Shown here in pieces: positions 48,202-58,063 of a stretch of 64,000 bases of DNA. Position 1 is the first letter of the stretch; each line of letters begins with the position of its first letter. Position numbers and translations under genes: made by a program. The DNA lies in NCBI RefSeq assembly GCF_001298445.1, contig NZ_CP012036.1, positions 62,001-126,000 on the forward strand. The letters are read 5' to 3'. The stretch is from Nostoc piscinale CENA21. GTDB lineage: Bacteria > Cyanobacteriota > Cyanobacteriia > Cyanobacteriales > Nostocaceae. The notes below the pieces were generated by a model. That model had not been told where the DNA came from. It was given only the letters and a program-made list of their open reading frames with translations, and ran no database searches.

Positions 48202-48365
48202 GGTATTGACACTGTTTATTTGAGAGGTTAGAGACTAGAGAAATTTTTATGGTCTTATTCCCGGTGAGGGAATAGCGAGAAAACGTGAATATTGACTAAA
48301 GTAAAAAATACTCGTACCTACCTTTAATTTATAACCTCTAACTCCTAGCCTCTAATTCCTCCCCT

Positions 48366-49520
48366 ATGAAATTACTTTGCTCCCAAAGCGACCTCAGCAC
48401 TAATCTTTCCCTTGTTAGTCGTGCTGTACCATCACGACCGAATCATCCTGTGTTGGCGAATATACTTTTACAAGCAGATGCGGAAACGAACCAAGTTAGT
48501 TTAACGGCTTTTGATTTGAGTTTGGGTATCCGTACTAGCTTTAGTGCAGAAGTTTGGCAAGGAGGTGCGATCGCCATACCTGCTAAACTCTTGGTAGATA
48601 TTACCTCGCGGTTGCCAGAAGGGGAAATCACCTTAGATGACGAGGCCTCTGAAGCATCCACAGGTGAAGGTTTAATTGTCACCCTCACACCCAAAAGCGG
48701 CTATTATCAATTACGCGCTATGAGTGCGGAAGATTTTCCCGAACTCCCAATTATTGAAGATGCAGAACCAATTAATTTAACAGCCGCCGCCTTAATTGAA
48801 GGACTGCGGGGTTCGTTATTTGCTACTAGTGCTGATGAAACCAAGCAAGTTCTCACAGGTGTACATTTGAGTGTGAAACAAGACACTCTAGAATTTGGTG
48901 CGACTGATGGACATCGCCTAGCGGTGGTAGAAACCACAAACGAGAGTCCTTTGGCTGGTGGTGGGCAATTAGAAGTGACAGTACCCAGCAAAGCCTTACG
49001 AGAACTAGAAAGAATGTTGGGGCATAATGCTGCGGCTGAGGATGCGATCGCCTTATACTTAGACCAAGGTCAAGTTGTCTTTGAATGGCAAAATCAACGC
49101 TTAACTAGCCGCACTTTAGAAGGGCAATATCCCGCATATCGCCAACTCATTCCCCGCCAATTTGAGCGACAAGTTACAGTTGACCGCAAACAATTTTTAA
49201 GTACTTTAGAAAGAATTGCTGTACTAGCAGATCAAAAGAATAATATAGTTAAACTCACCATTGATCATGCTGCCCAAGAATTAACTTTATCTTGTGAAGC
49301 GCAAGAAATGGGCAGTGGTCGAGAGTCCATACCTGCGGAAATCTCTGGCGAAGATATCGAGATTGCGTTTAATGTGAAATATTTAATGGAAGGACTCAAA
49401 GCTTTGCCATCTTCCGAAATTCAAATGCACATTAATCAAAACCTCACACCAGTCATTTTTACACCACTGGGAGGGTTAAAGATGACTTATTTAGCTATGC
49501 CGGTGCAGATGCGTAGTTAA
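48366..49520 (+). CDS. dnaN: DNA polymerase III beta subunit (sliding clamp)
   Basis: 384 residues with the three clamp domains: MKLLCSQSDLSTNLSLVSRAVPSRPNHPVLANILLQ..., then LRGSLFATSADETKQVLTGVHLS...TDGHRLAVVE, and LEGQYPAYRQLIPRQFERQ...IAFNVKYLMEGLKAL, ending TPLGGLKMTYLAMPVQMRS. Normal length. The spacer before it also has CTAACTCCTAGCCTCTAATTCC heptamer repeats up to the start codon, with no clear ribosome-binding site. Confidence 0.98.
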   Translation: MKLLCSQSDLSTNLSLVSRAVPSRPNHPVLANILLQADAETNQVSLTAFDLSLGIRTSFSAEVWQGGAIAIPAKLLVDITSRLPEGEITLDDEASEASTGEGLIVTLTPKSGYYQLRAMSAEDFPELPIIEDAEPINLTAAALIEGLRGSLFATSADETKQVLTGVHLSVKQDTLEFGATDGHRLAVVETTNESPLAGGGQLEVTVPSKALRELERMLGHNAAAEDAIALYLDQGQVVFEWQNQRLTSRTLEGQYPAYRQLIPRQFERQVTVDRKQFLSTLERIAVLADQKNNIVKLTIDHAAQELTLSCEAQEMGSGRESIPAEISGEDIEIAFNVKYLMEGLKALPSSEIQMHINQNLTPVIFTPLGGLKMTYLAMPVQMRS

Positions 49521-49887
49521 GAAGATTTTGGGGAGGGCGATCGTATTTCTACCTGAATTATCTTTATCATTTTTTTGTAAAATGGTATAATATGTAAAAA
49601 AATAGCTCTCAACACCCTTGTCAAACAAACATTTCAGTTTTCTAATCAAACTTTTTTTTTACTTTTATTCTTATTTGCACCCATTATCATCAGCAAATAG
49701 CTCATAAATTTTCATACGTCATTAATTTAAATCTATATCCAAGCTTAGTCTTATCAGACACTAAAAAATTCAGATGTATTTAATACATACTTAGTAAATT
49801 ATCAAAATTTTGTAATTATTTGTTACAAAATTACCAGTCATGATATAGTGCAATCTAATCTTGGGTAGAAAAAGCGAATAATAAACA
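49521..49887. other. AT-rich spacer after dnaN
   Basis: About 370 bp, strongly AT-rich; no frame, hairpin or RNA gene recognised. It marks the left edge of a 3-kb accessory stretch with lower GC than its neighbours. Confidence 0.4.
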
Positions 49888-50511
49888 ATGTGGGAAAATG
49901 TCATTGCTACATTGATTGCAGCAGCAATCACTGGCCCTATAGGTTATTTTGTGAAGTCTAAGCTTACAAAAGAGAAATATCTTCCAGATGCTCCTGCTTT
50001 GGACTCCAAGCAGATGTACAGGTTTGTCAGCGGAAATTGGTATCTCTATCACTTTACAATAGACAGTAAATTATCCAAATTTCCGATTCTTGTATCGTCA
50101 AAGTTGCAAATGGTGATCAACTCAAATTTGGTTGTAAATGGATTCGAGGACGTACAAGTTGATCACCGGAGGGCGCTCAACTACAAGTTGCGTGGTCAAA
50201 TCCGAGCAGGGCAACTTCATTTCACATGTATTTGTGCTCAGGATTCTAGCGAAGTATATTCTGGTATGTTTCCCAATCTCCTTGATGATGATGCAATCGG
50301 CATCATTATTGCTAGGGATTATGATCGTAATCTGTACGCATCTCCAGCTTTAATTTCAAAGAAGCAAAAGAATCGTGATGAGGCTATTAGTATACTCAAT
50401 AATTCTGAAGTCAAGTTCTATCACTCTGCATCCTCGTCTAGTAATAAAAAAATTTGGTTGATCCTACAAGATTCAATGGAAAAACAAACAAACTTACGAT
50501 GTCCTCTTTAG
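49888..50511 (+). CDS. Hypothetical protein with N-terminal membrane helix
   Basis: 207 residues, no family recognised. One N-terminal transmembrane helix (VIATLIAAAITGPIGYFV) then a basic stop-transfer (KSKLTKEK) and a soluble domain rich in beta-type segments (RFVSGNWYLYHFTIDSK, LRGQIRAGQLHFTCICAQDSSEVYSGMF, DDDAIGIIIARDYDRNLYASPALIS). Single-TM proteins of this size near mobile DNA are sometimes defence effectors, but nothing specific supports that here. ATG 49888 is used; no strong ribosome-binding site. Confidence 0.65.
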   Translation: MWENVIATLIAAAITGPIGYFVKSKLTKEKYLPDAPALDSKQMYRFVSGNWYLYHFTIDSKLSKFPILVSSKLQMVINSNLVVNGFEDVQVDHRRALNYKLRGQIRAGQLHFTCICAQDSSEVYSGMFPNLLDDDAIGIIIARDYDRNLYASPALISKKQKNRDEAISILNNSEVKFYHSASSSSNKKIWLILQDSMEKQTNLRCPL

Positions 50512-50533
50512 GATACTTAGTTAAATGCAGAGG

Positions 50534-50870
50534 TGTAGCGACCTGCAATTATAAATTATCCAAGCTACAATTCTCATTGTTTTCAACCAGGATTATTGGC
50601 AACTAGAATTTAATTTAAACCAGAATTACTTGTAAAAAGCCAGGATTAATGCAACCGACCTGCAATCATTCGTTTCTACCAGCATTATTTGCAAATAAGA
50701 TCAATATCAATACTTTACTAGGGCTGATTTGTAAGTGTTGACAGAGGTTATCAAACAAACTCATTTTGAAATTCCATAAATTAACTTTAAATTCTTCTAT
50801 CGTTGTATTTAATTCTGGTTTGCTCAGGTCTTGATTGCAGGTTTGAGAGATTGGCATGTAGGTTGCTACA
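50534..50870. mobile_element. Candidate non-autonomous transposon (MITE), 337 bp
   Basis: Ends in 14-bp imperfect inverted repeats, TGTAGCGACCTGCA (50534-50547) and TGTAGCAACCTACA read inward from 50870, 12 of 14 matching. The left half carries four subterminal direct repeats of the form CCAG-x-ATTA-x-TTGCAA (about 50582, 50620, 50640, 50679). TGT/ACA termini with internal direct repeats are typical of elements mobilised by TnsB/TniA-type transposases. No clear target duplication (AGAGG versus TTTAG), and only a 63-codon frame inside, so no transposase. Confidence 0.5.
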
Positions 50871-50960
50871 TTTAGGCAGCATAGCTAGATATGAATTAAG
50901 CCTTTCCACAAAGTACCAGAAATTTTTTATAAAAATATATTTAATGTATTTGTCTTATCT

Positions 50961-51426
50961 TTACAGAATGCGGGCTTTATTGCCTAGCATTACTGATTTA
51001 AAATCTTCACCACTTATACAAATTGTAGCATCATTACGTCCAGGATTTAAGTAAATATACTTTTGTTTGAACAGAGTTGAAGACACTACAAGCTGTACAT
51101 TAAGCTCGTATCCAAAAGGAGCAAGTCCTCCTACCTCTGTACCCAAAATTTGAGATAGAGTCTCCGGATCACACATCTTAGTTTTCTTGATACAAAACAA
51201 TTTTTTTAATTTTTTTAAAATCTATACGTTCATTTCCAGAAATTGTTACCACAATTAAATTATTTCCTGCTTGTAGAGCCAGAGATTTTGTTCCTTCTTC
51301 CTCAGCATGATTTAAAACTTTGCTTGCAGTTTCAGAAGTGTAAACAGGCTCATGTTCAAATAATTGAAATTGAATTTTATTCTTTTCAAGATAAGCAATT
51401 ATTCTTTGGTAAAGCAATGTTATCAT
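50961..51426 (-). pseudogene. YbaK/prolyl-tRNA deacylase-like protein, one frame lesion
   Basis: Aminoacyl-tRNA-editing-domain family (YbaK/EbsC). N-terminal part from ATG 51426: LEKNKIQFQLFEHEPVYTSETASKVLNHAEEEGTKSLALQ, then NERIDFKKIKK; C-terminal part in another frame: CDPETLSQILGTEVGGLAPFGYEL and KYIYLNPGRNDATICISGEDFKSV. The break is the T7 run 51201-51207 (A7 on the coding strand), one base too long; corrected about 155 residues, normal for YbaK. Its ATG overlaps the methyltransferase stop as ATGA, so the two were translationally coupled. Confidence 0.82.
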
Positions 51427-52266
51427 TTGATATTATCTCCTGTAATGACTAAACTATGAGTTAAATTTTTAAATCTAGAAATAATATTGGATTCATTCAA
51501 CAAAAACTTCTTGGCACTTCTAGATTTTTCTTCTGGTAAATAGGCTTGATTTAGTAAAGGTATTTCTAGACAAGCGTTTAAACCTTTAATTTCCAAATTC
51601 CTAAATCCGTGAAATATTATCTTAATACTTTTGTCTGTATAAAAACGGGCATAAGAAAAAAATATCTCCTCTTGTTTTTCTGATTTGATATAATTGAATT
51701 TCAGATAAGCTACTTATCGTGAATTTGGTCATACATCGGAAGATATTTCTCAGAGAAAATCTTGAATAAACCATTATGAAGATGATCCCATTAGGTTTTA
51801 GAACTCTTTTTATTTCATTGATAGATTGTTTATATTTTAAAGAGTGAGAAAATGAACCATACAGAGAAATAACTGCATCAAAAGTATTTGTATTAAAATA
51901 AGATAAGTCTTCCATATTAATCTGATAAAAATCTACATTATTAAATCCAGAGTATTTAATTTGGGCTTGTTGAAGCATATTATATGAAATATCAACACCA
52001 GTATAATTGAAGTTGGTATCTAGAAAATCTGATATTAATTCATATGCCAGTCCAGAACCGCAACCTAAATCTAATACTTTACAGCCTTTATACAAATACT
52101 TACAAAGCATATCTCTGATAATAGAGTTTTCTGCCAAGCTAATTCCATCATTATACAGTTGATCATAAACATTTGCTAAAGAGTCATAGTAGAGTCTACT
52201 TTCCTCATTAGATAACACACTTAAAAATTCATATTTTTTAAATTGAAAATATTGTTTGTCGTGCAT
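51423..52266 (-). pseudogene. SAM-dependent class I methyltransferase, one frame lesion
   Basis: Start at ATG 52266 (MHDKQYFQFKKYEF) behind AAGGA. Motif I VLDLGCGSGLAYELI, post-I YTGVDISYNMLQQA, motif II FDAVISLYGSFSHS, motif III RVLKPNGIIFIMVYSR: a small-molecule or natural-product type methyltransferase. At the A7 run 51656-51662 the frame is one base too long; corrected it runs GDIFFSYARFYTDKSIKII...SHSLVITGDNIK to a TGA at 51423-51425, overlapping the YbaK start. As read it stops at 51622. Low GC and this pairing suggest acquisition as a two-gene cassette; substrate unknown. Confidence 0.8.
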
Positions 52267-52439
52267 ATTTGTAATTCCTTTAAAAAAATTTATTAACATC
52301 CTCTCAGCTTTATAAAATATTGTCGATACAGAATTCTCCAACGGCAATGCGTGACATGATGGTTTTGAGTGCATCAGGGCTAAAAGGTATACAGAGATTC
52401 TCACAAAATGATTGTGAATTCTGCTGTAAGCTTTCCAAT

Positions 52440-53183
52440 CTAGAGAATTTGAGATAAAAATTGGCGCGTTCTGTCTTCTTGCGGGTTAGTAAAAAATATA
52501 TCAGGTGTTGCTGACTCTACAAGAGAACCGCTATCCATCAGAATTACTCTGTCAGCAACTTCACGGGCGAATCCGACTTCGTGGGTAACTACAACCATCG
52601 TCATTCCATCACGGGCGAGAGTACGCATCACATCTAATACTTCGCGTACCATTTCTGGGTCTAAAGCTGATGTAGGTTCGTCGAATAGCATAATTTTAGG
52701 CTGCATAGCCAATGCACGAGCGATCGCTACCCGTTGTTGTTGTCCACCAGATAACTTTCCAGGGTATTTCCGCGCCTGTTCTAATATTCCTACTCTTTCT
52801 AACAGTTGCATTGCCAATTCTTCAGCTTTTGCTTTTGATAAGCGACGTACCCAAATTGGCGCTAAGGTAATATTTTGCAAGACGGTGAGATGGGGAAACA
52901 AATTAAATTGTTGAAAAACCATTCCCACTTCTTGCCGAATTGCTTCAATATTCCGCAAGTCGTTACTTAGGGTAATACCGTCAATAATTATTTTTCCTTG
53001 TTGATATTCTTCTAAAGCATTAAATGTCCGAATAAAAGTTGATTTCCCTGAACCAGAAGGCCCCATTAATACTACTACTTCTCCTCGATTAACAGTTAAA
53101 CTCACACCTTGGAGGACATGAAATTTTCCATACCACTTATGAACATTCTCAGCAATAATAATTGATTCTTTACCTATCATCAT
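52440..53183 (-). CDS. Polar amino-acid ABC transporter ATPase (GlnQ/BgtA type)
   Basis: 247 residues. Walker A MGPSGSGKSTFIRTFNALE, Q-loop QQFNLFPHLTVLQNI, signature LSGGQQQRVAIARALAMQP, Walker B IMLFDEPTSALDPE and H-loop VVVTHEVGFAREV are the GlnQ/AapP pattern. It energises the two permeases at 54-56.5 kb, from which it is now separated by a DUF4351 gene on the opposite strand. In Anabaena-type bacteria one such ATPase can serve several amino-acid permease systems. Confidence 0.93.
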   Translation of the reverse strand: MMIGKESIIIAENVHKWYGKFHVLQGVSLTVNRGEVVVLMGPSGSGKSTFIRTFNALEEYQQGKIIIDGITLSNDLRNIEAIRQEVGMVFQQFNLFPHLTVLQNITLAPIWVRRLSKAKAEELAMQLLERVGILEQARKYPGKLSGGQQQRVAIARALAMQPKIMLFDEPTSALDPEMVREVLDVMRTLARDGMTMVVVTHEVGFAREVADRVILMDSGSLVESATPDIFFTNPQEDRTRQFLSQIL

Positions 53184-53317
53184 TAATTTTTCAACCTAAA
53201 TTGTATTTTTAACAACATCTATTAAATAAAAATATTGCCTAAATTGTATCAAATTGACGGCTCTGAAAATTGGCAATTGATGTATTATTAAATATTAGTA
53301 CTGTTACAAAAAAGTCG

Positions 53318-54252
53318 GTGTCTAAACCAGCAGATACAGGTGGTAAGCGATTAATTAGTCTCGCTCCCGATGCCTGGGTAAAATGGGTGACTCAGCGCCC
53401 AGAAGTTATAGCAAAAGAAATTTTAGGTTCTGAGTTTCAGTGGATTAGCCGAGAAACAGATGTGCTTGTAAAAGCATACAGTGAGGTGTGTGGCGATTTT
53501 TTGGTACTCACGGAATTGCAATTGCGCTACACAACCAAAATGCCTTTAAGGATGAGGGCTTATGCGGCTTTGGCAGAGGAACGTTATCAACTGCCTACTT
53601 ATCCAGTATTAATCAACATTTTGCCACCGCCAACGACAGTAACAGTTGTCAGTAGTTACGAGCGAAGCGAGAATTTTTTGGATTACGCGCTATCCAAGAT
53701 TATCGTGTGATTAACTTGTGGGAAGTAGACGCTGAGATTGTGTTTCAGCAACCAATACCATCTTTATTGCCATTCGTGCCGATATTGCGAGGCGGCGGAG
53801 AAGCATCTGTTGTACAACGCGCACTACAAATACTACGAGCAGATGACCAGTTCAACCAGTTAGAATCATTGCTGGCATTTTTTGCTAGTTTTGTGTTAGA
53901 GACACCTTTAGTACAGCAAATTATGAGGTGGGATATGACAGTATTAAGAGAATCACCTTGGTATCAAGAAATTTTAACTGAAGGTAAAGAATTGGGTCTT
54001 CAACAAGGCTTAGAGCGAGGCTTAGAGCGAGGTTTAGAGCGAGGCTTAGAACAAGGCTTAGAGCAAGGTGCGCGACGGCAATTAATCCGGGTGTTGCAAC
54101 GACGCTTTGGTGAAGTTCCACCTTCAGTAGTCGCAACTTTGGAAAGTGCGAGTGTAGAACAGTTAGAAAATCTTATGGATGCGGCTATTACTGTTAGTTC
54201 TTTGGCAGAATTTCTGGCTGTCTTATCTGATGAAAGCGATACCGCACAATAA
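53318..54252 (+). pseudogene. Rpn/DUF4351 family protein (PD-(D/E)XK-like), one frame lesion
   Basis: Cyanobacterial DUF4351/Rpn-type protein, related to transposase-like PD-(D/E)XK nucleases. Likely start GTG 53318 (SKPADTGGKRLISLAPDAWVKWV). The first part carries DVLVKAYSEVCGDFLVLTELQLRY; the second has DYRVINLWEVDAEIV, a GLERGLERGLEQG repeat, and the C-terminal DUF4351 helix bundle (RVLQRRFGEVPPSVVATLESASVEQLENLMDAA). The frame shifts near 53660-53675 (GAGCGAAGCGAG region): the expected EFFGLRAIQDYRVINLW lies in the second frame. It is inserted within an amino-acid transporter operon in opposite orientation, its stop abutting the permease stop. Confidence 0.75.
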
Positions 54253-55401
54253 TTAATTAAACTGCCTCTCTAACCGTTGGGAGACTAACGACATTGAATA
54301 ACAAAATAGCCAGTAAATTAACCCAACAAATAAATAAACTTCTGCATAGCGCCCGATAAATTGTGGTTGTGCCAAAATGGAACGAGAAATACCTGTTAAT
54401 TCTACTAAAGCTACTAAAGATAATAGTGAAGTATCTTTAAATAAGCCAATAAATTGTCCGACAATTGCTGGAATAACTGCCCGTAAAGCTTGAGGAAGGA
54501 CAATTAATAAAATTACCAATGGTGTTTTTAATCCTAATGCTTTAGCGGCTTCAATTTGCCCGTGAGGAATGGCTTGTAGTCCGCCACGGACATTCTCTGC
54601 CATATAGGCCGCACTAAATAAAACTAATCCGGCAATTCCTCTAATTACTCTATCTAAACGCCAATCTGTTGGTAAAAACAAAGGTAACATGACTTGAGCG
54701 AGAAATAAAATGCCAATTAGTGGTAATCCTCGCACAATCTCTATATATAGAATAGAAAACCAACGTAAAATAGGTAAATTACTAGTACGTCCTAAAGCTA
54801 ATAAAACCCCTAAAGGAAACGAAATTATAATACTCACAACTGCCATTAAAACAGTGAGTAGTAAACCATTCCATAAATTTGTCGGGACGTTTTGTAAGCC
54901 CAATCCTCCACCAATTAGCCAGATAATTACAGGAAATGATAATAACCAAAATGGAGATAGCCAAGGAGTTATGGTTTTATAAAATGTTTTGCCAAGCCAA
55001 AAGCTTGTTAATGTTAATGTTGCAATAAATAGTAACCATATACGCGAGGTCAAATCCAAGGGCAGAATAATTAATAATAGACTATAAATAAAAGCAAAAA
55101 TGGCTAATCCTAGCTTATTTAAACTTTGTTTGTTAAATACAATACCGCTAGTTAGAGAAAATAAAACAGATGCTATAGCCAAAACAATCCAAGCACGCCA
55201 ATACAGTGTTTGCGGAAACCTCCCGACTAAAAATAAACGCAAGTTAACTTGAATAACTGCCCATTGTGCTTGAGTAGTTGCCCAATTTATTACGTTATAT
55301 AATCCCCAAAATATAAATACTAAACCGACAACAGTTAACAAGCTGTTGTACCAAGTGTTAAATAAGTTTTTCCGTAGCCAAGTTAATTGATAATTTATCA
55401 T
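54253..55401 (-). CDS. Polar amino-acid ABC transporter permease (AapM/NatH-like)
   Basis: 382 residues, longer than simple HisM-type permeases, as is usual for the AapM/BztC branch: four to five extra N-terminal hydrophobic segments precede the core with NGLLLTVLMAVVSIIISFPLGVLLALG and the EAA loop AAKALGLKTPLVILLIVLPQALRAVIPAIVGQFIGLFKDTSLLSLV. Second permease of the operon read from 57.6 kb leftwards. Confidence 0.92.
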   Translation of the reverse strand: MINYQLTWLRKNLFNTWYNSLLTVVGLVFIFWGLYNVINWATTQAQWAVIQVNLRLFLVGRFPQTLYWRAWIVLAIASVLFSLTSGIVFNKQSLNKLGLAIFAFIYSLLLIILPLDLTSRIWLLFIATLTLTSFWLGKTFYKTITPWLSPFWLLSFPVIIWLIGGGLGLQNVPTNLWNGLLLTVLMAVVSIIISFPLGVLLALGRTSNLPILRWFSILYIEIVRGLPLIGILFLAQVMLPLFLPTDWRLDRVIRGIAGLVLFSAAYMAENVRGGLQAIPHGQIEAAKALGLKTPLVILLIVLPQALRAVIPAIVGQFIGLFKDTSLLSLVALVELTGISRSILAQPQFIGRYAEVYLFVGLIYWLFCYSMSLVSQRLERQFN

Positions 55402-55528
55402 TTGTTACTTTTTATAGAACTCATATTTGATTTGTAGAAAAAATACAGTGTACTCCAAAAATTCTCTTCCCTACTCCCAGTCTTTTCAGATAATTTCAAA
55501 AATCAAACCCAATTCCTATATATCTGTT

Positions 55529-56458
55529 TTATCTCTCTGTAATTTGTACGGTACGATTGAGCAAATTCATAATAATAGAGATGGTTAAGCTGAAGGTAAG
55601 GTAAGTGAGCATAAGTAGTAACATTACTTCTACGGCTCTCCCGGTTTGATTAAAGGTGGTGGAAGCGACAAAATAAATATCGGGATAACCAATAGCGATC
55701 GCTAAACTAGAATTTTTCGTCAAATTCAGATATTGACTGGTTAATGGCGGAATAATTACCCGCAATGCTTGGGGAAAAACTACTAAGCGCATTACTAATC
55801 CTGGTTTTAAACCTAGCGATCGCGCCGCTTCCCATTGTCCTTTAGGTACTGATTGAATACCACCCCTGACAATTTCTGCAATAAACGCACCTGTGTAAAA
55901 AATCAATCCCAACAATAAAGCCGAAAACTCTGGGGAAAAATGAACCCAAGGTAAATCAATTCCATTTTGACTAAAGCTAATAAAACCCCACAAAGAAACT
56001 TTGTTTTCAACTTTGGGAAAACTCAAAAAAACAGCAAAGTACCAAAATAGTAATTGCAATAGTAAAGGGGTGTTCCGAAAAATCTCTACATAAATTAAGC
56101 TGATATTTCGGACTAACCAGTTATCTGATAACCTCGCTATCCCAGAAGTTATACCGACAATTGTCGTGAAAAAAAAAATGCCTGCGATCGCCACACGCAA
56201 AGAGTTAATCAATCCCACCCATAAAGCACGAGTATAGGTATCAGTGGCTTTATAAGTAATTGGCGTTTCACCAATGTCAAAAGATGCTTGCTGCTTGAGA
56301 AAATCAAATCCGAATTGAATACCTAATTGTTGTAAGTTACGGTTCAGGTTACTCCAAAGTATTGTTACTAAAATAGCTGCTAAAAATACAGCAATAAATT
56401 GTGCTGTGATTTGCCAAAAACGATGATCACGCCAAATGGGCGGTTTGTCATTTGTCAT
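55529..56458 (-). CDS. Polar amino-acid ABC transporter permease (AapQ/NatG-like)
   Basis: 309 residues. N-terminal anchor (ITAQFIAVFLAAILVTILW), a loop with YKATDTYTRALWVGLINSLRVA, core helices, and the EAA loop AARSLGLKPGLVMRLVVFPQALRVIIPPLTSQYLNLTKNSSLAIAIGYPD. A T10 run on the coding strand (I-F-F-F) stays in frame. Lies between the binding protein and the second permease. Confidence 0.92.
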   Translation of the reverse strand: MTNDKPPIWRDHRFWQITAQFIAVFLAAILVTILWSNLNRNLQQLGIQFGFDFLKQQASFDIGETPITYKATDTYTRALWVGLINSLRVAIAGIFFFTTIVGITSGIARLSDNWLVRNISLIYVEIFRNTPLLLQLLFWYFAVFLSFPKVENKVSLWGFISFSQNGIDLPWVHFSPEFSALLLGLIFYTGAFIAEIVRGGIQSVPKGQWEAARSLGLKPGLVMRLVVFPQALRVIIPPLTSQYLNLTKNSSLAIAIGYPDIYFVASTTFNQTGRAVEVMLLLMLTYLTFSLTISIIMNLLNRTVQITER

Positions 56459-56518
56459 TAGTCATTTGTCCTTTGCCAAAAGTAGACTATTAAAGTATGA
56501 AATTTCATACTTCACACT

Positions 56519-57562
56519 TCATCTAAATGGTGGGGAATAAAGTAATCCACCTTTTGACCAGAGTTGATTTTGACCACGGGCGAGATTGAATTTTGTTTTA
56601 GGGCCGAGGTTGCGATCATATACTTCCGCGTAATTACCAACGTGTTTGATGACTCTAGCAGCAAAATCGTTAGTTAAGCCAAGTCCTTCACCTAAGTTGC
56701 CTTCTGTGCCTAAAAAGCGTTTAATATCTGGATCATTAGTGTTAGCCATTTGCGCCACATTTTGAGAAGTAATACCCAACTCTTCGGCTTTGACGAGGGC
56801 ATAAACTACCCATTTCACAATGTTGTTCCAGTTGGTGTTTCCTTTGGCAACTGCTGGTGCAAGCGGTTCAGAAGAAATCACCTCATCTAAAATTACGTTA
56901 TCTTCTGGTTTGGGTAGATTCGTCCGGCGCGAAACCAAGGCAGAACGGTCGGCTGTCACTCCGTCACAACGTCCTTCAGCGTAGGTGGCAAAAGTAATAT
57001 TTACATCTTCAAAAACAACAGGTTTGTAAGTTATACTGCGTTTCCGCATTTGGTCGGCTAAATTTTGTTCGCTAGTTGTACCAGTTTGCACACAAATTGC
57101 TTTGTCTTTCAAGTCTGCCAAGGATTTAATATTGCTAGTTTTGCGAACCATGATGGCTTGCCCATCATAAAAGACGACAGGCGCAAATTCCAAACCTACG
57201 GAGGTATCACGGCTGAGTGTCCAAGTTGTGTTGCGACTGAGAATATCTACTTCCCCAGTTTGGACGGCGGTGAATCTTTCTTTGGCGTTGAGATTGCGAA
57301 ATTCGATCGCATTGGGATCATCAAACATTGCTGCTGCCACAGCACGGCAAACATCTACATCTATACCACTGTATTTACCGTCAGTACCCACAAAGCTAAA
57401 ACCGGGAATTTCGCCACTCACACCGCAAATTAACTGACGACGACTTTTAACTGTATCAGTGCGATCGCTGGCTGTATTTGTGGTTTGGCTTGATTCTCCA
57501 CTACAAGCAGCAAGTGTCAAGATTAAAGGTGCGATCGCCAGAATCCAAGCTGATTTCCACAT
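56519..57562 (-). CDS. Polar amino-acid-binding lipoprotein (AapJ/NatF-like)
   Basis: 347 residues, periplasmic receptor of the transporter. Signal with lipobox LTLAACSGES, then RRQLICGVSGEIPGFSFVGTDGKYSGIDVDVCRAVAAAMF, AKERFTAVQTGEVDILSRNTTWTLSRDTS and VTADRSALVSRR, the AapJ/BztA-type general L-amino-acid binder signature. First gene of the operon: binder, permease, permease, (inserted DUF4351 gene), ATPase. This matches the organisation known for the N-II/Aap class; the precise substrate range is not readable. Confidence 0.93.
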   Translation of the reverse strand: MWKSAWILAIAPLILTLAACSGESSQTTNTASDRTDTVKSRRQLICGVSGEIPGFSFVGTDGKYSGIDVDVCRAVAAAMFDDPNAIEFRNLNAKERFTAVQTGEVDILSRNTTWTLSRDTSVGLEFAPVVFYDGQAIMVRKTSNIKSLADLKDKAICVQTGTTSEQNLADQMRKRSITYKPVVFEDVNITFATYAEGRCDGVTADRSALVSRRTNLPKPEDNVILDEVISSEPLAPAVAKGNTNWNNIVKWVVYALVKAEELGITSQNVAQMANTNDPDIKRFLGTEGNLGEGLGLTNDFAARVIKHVGNYAEVYDRNLGPKTKFNLARGQNQLWSKGGLLYSPPFR

Positions 57563-58063
57563 AAACTTTCGTGAATATTAAACCCTGAAAAATGTGTTGA
57601 CGACTACAATATTTTGGTAAAAAATCAGTCGATGTTTGTAATATAAGGCTTTTTGGAGATTTTTTAACATCTGTGTTGTCAAGCAGTTTTATTTGATTTT
57701 GATGATCATCAGGCTTTAGATTCCCGACTTCTTCAAGAAATTAAGCATCTATTTTTTACTTAAAATTGGAAATTTATCTAGCTTTTTATTACTCATGGTA
57801 TGTGAATTTTTAACTATTACTTGAAATACTGATTCTTGAGATACAAAAATTGCGAAATGTTTTGTCCTTATGAGTACTTTCTCGAACATAATTTTCTTAT
57901 TTCATAGAATTTAGACATATCAGGCGAAAAAATCCGAAATTATGCAGTAATTTATTGCATACTTCTCAACAAGCAGAAGTCGCCACATCAACCTAAACAT
58001 AGACCCCTAGCAGGTTACACTAGTTTTGGTGACAGCCGCTCCACCATTTCTTACGAGGCTTTT
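57563..58063. promoter_or_regulatory. Divergent spacer upstream of the amino-acid transporter operon
   Basis: About 500 bp, AT-rich, with promoters of the transporter operon (left) and the YbjN-like gene (right). A degraded half of the CCCGACTTCTT hairpin family lies near 57722. No other feature seen. Confidence 0.45.

Noticed and set aside
50534..50870. End of a CRISPR-associated (type V-K) transposon
   Set aside because: TGT ends and direct repeats are suggestive, but no tnsB, tnsC, tniQ, cas12k or CRISPR repeat is in the window and the terminal bases differ from the ends I know.
50961..51426. Toxin-antitoxin-like pair of two small overlapping frames
   Set aside because: The two frames are halves of one YbaK-type protein joined by correcting one base in a T7 run.
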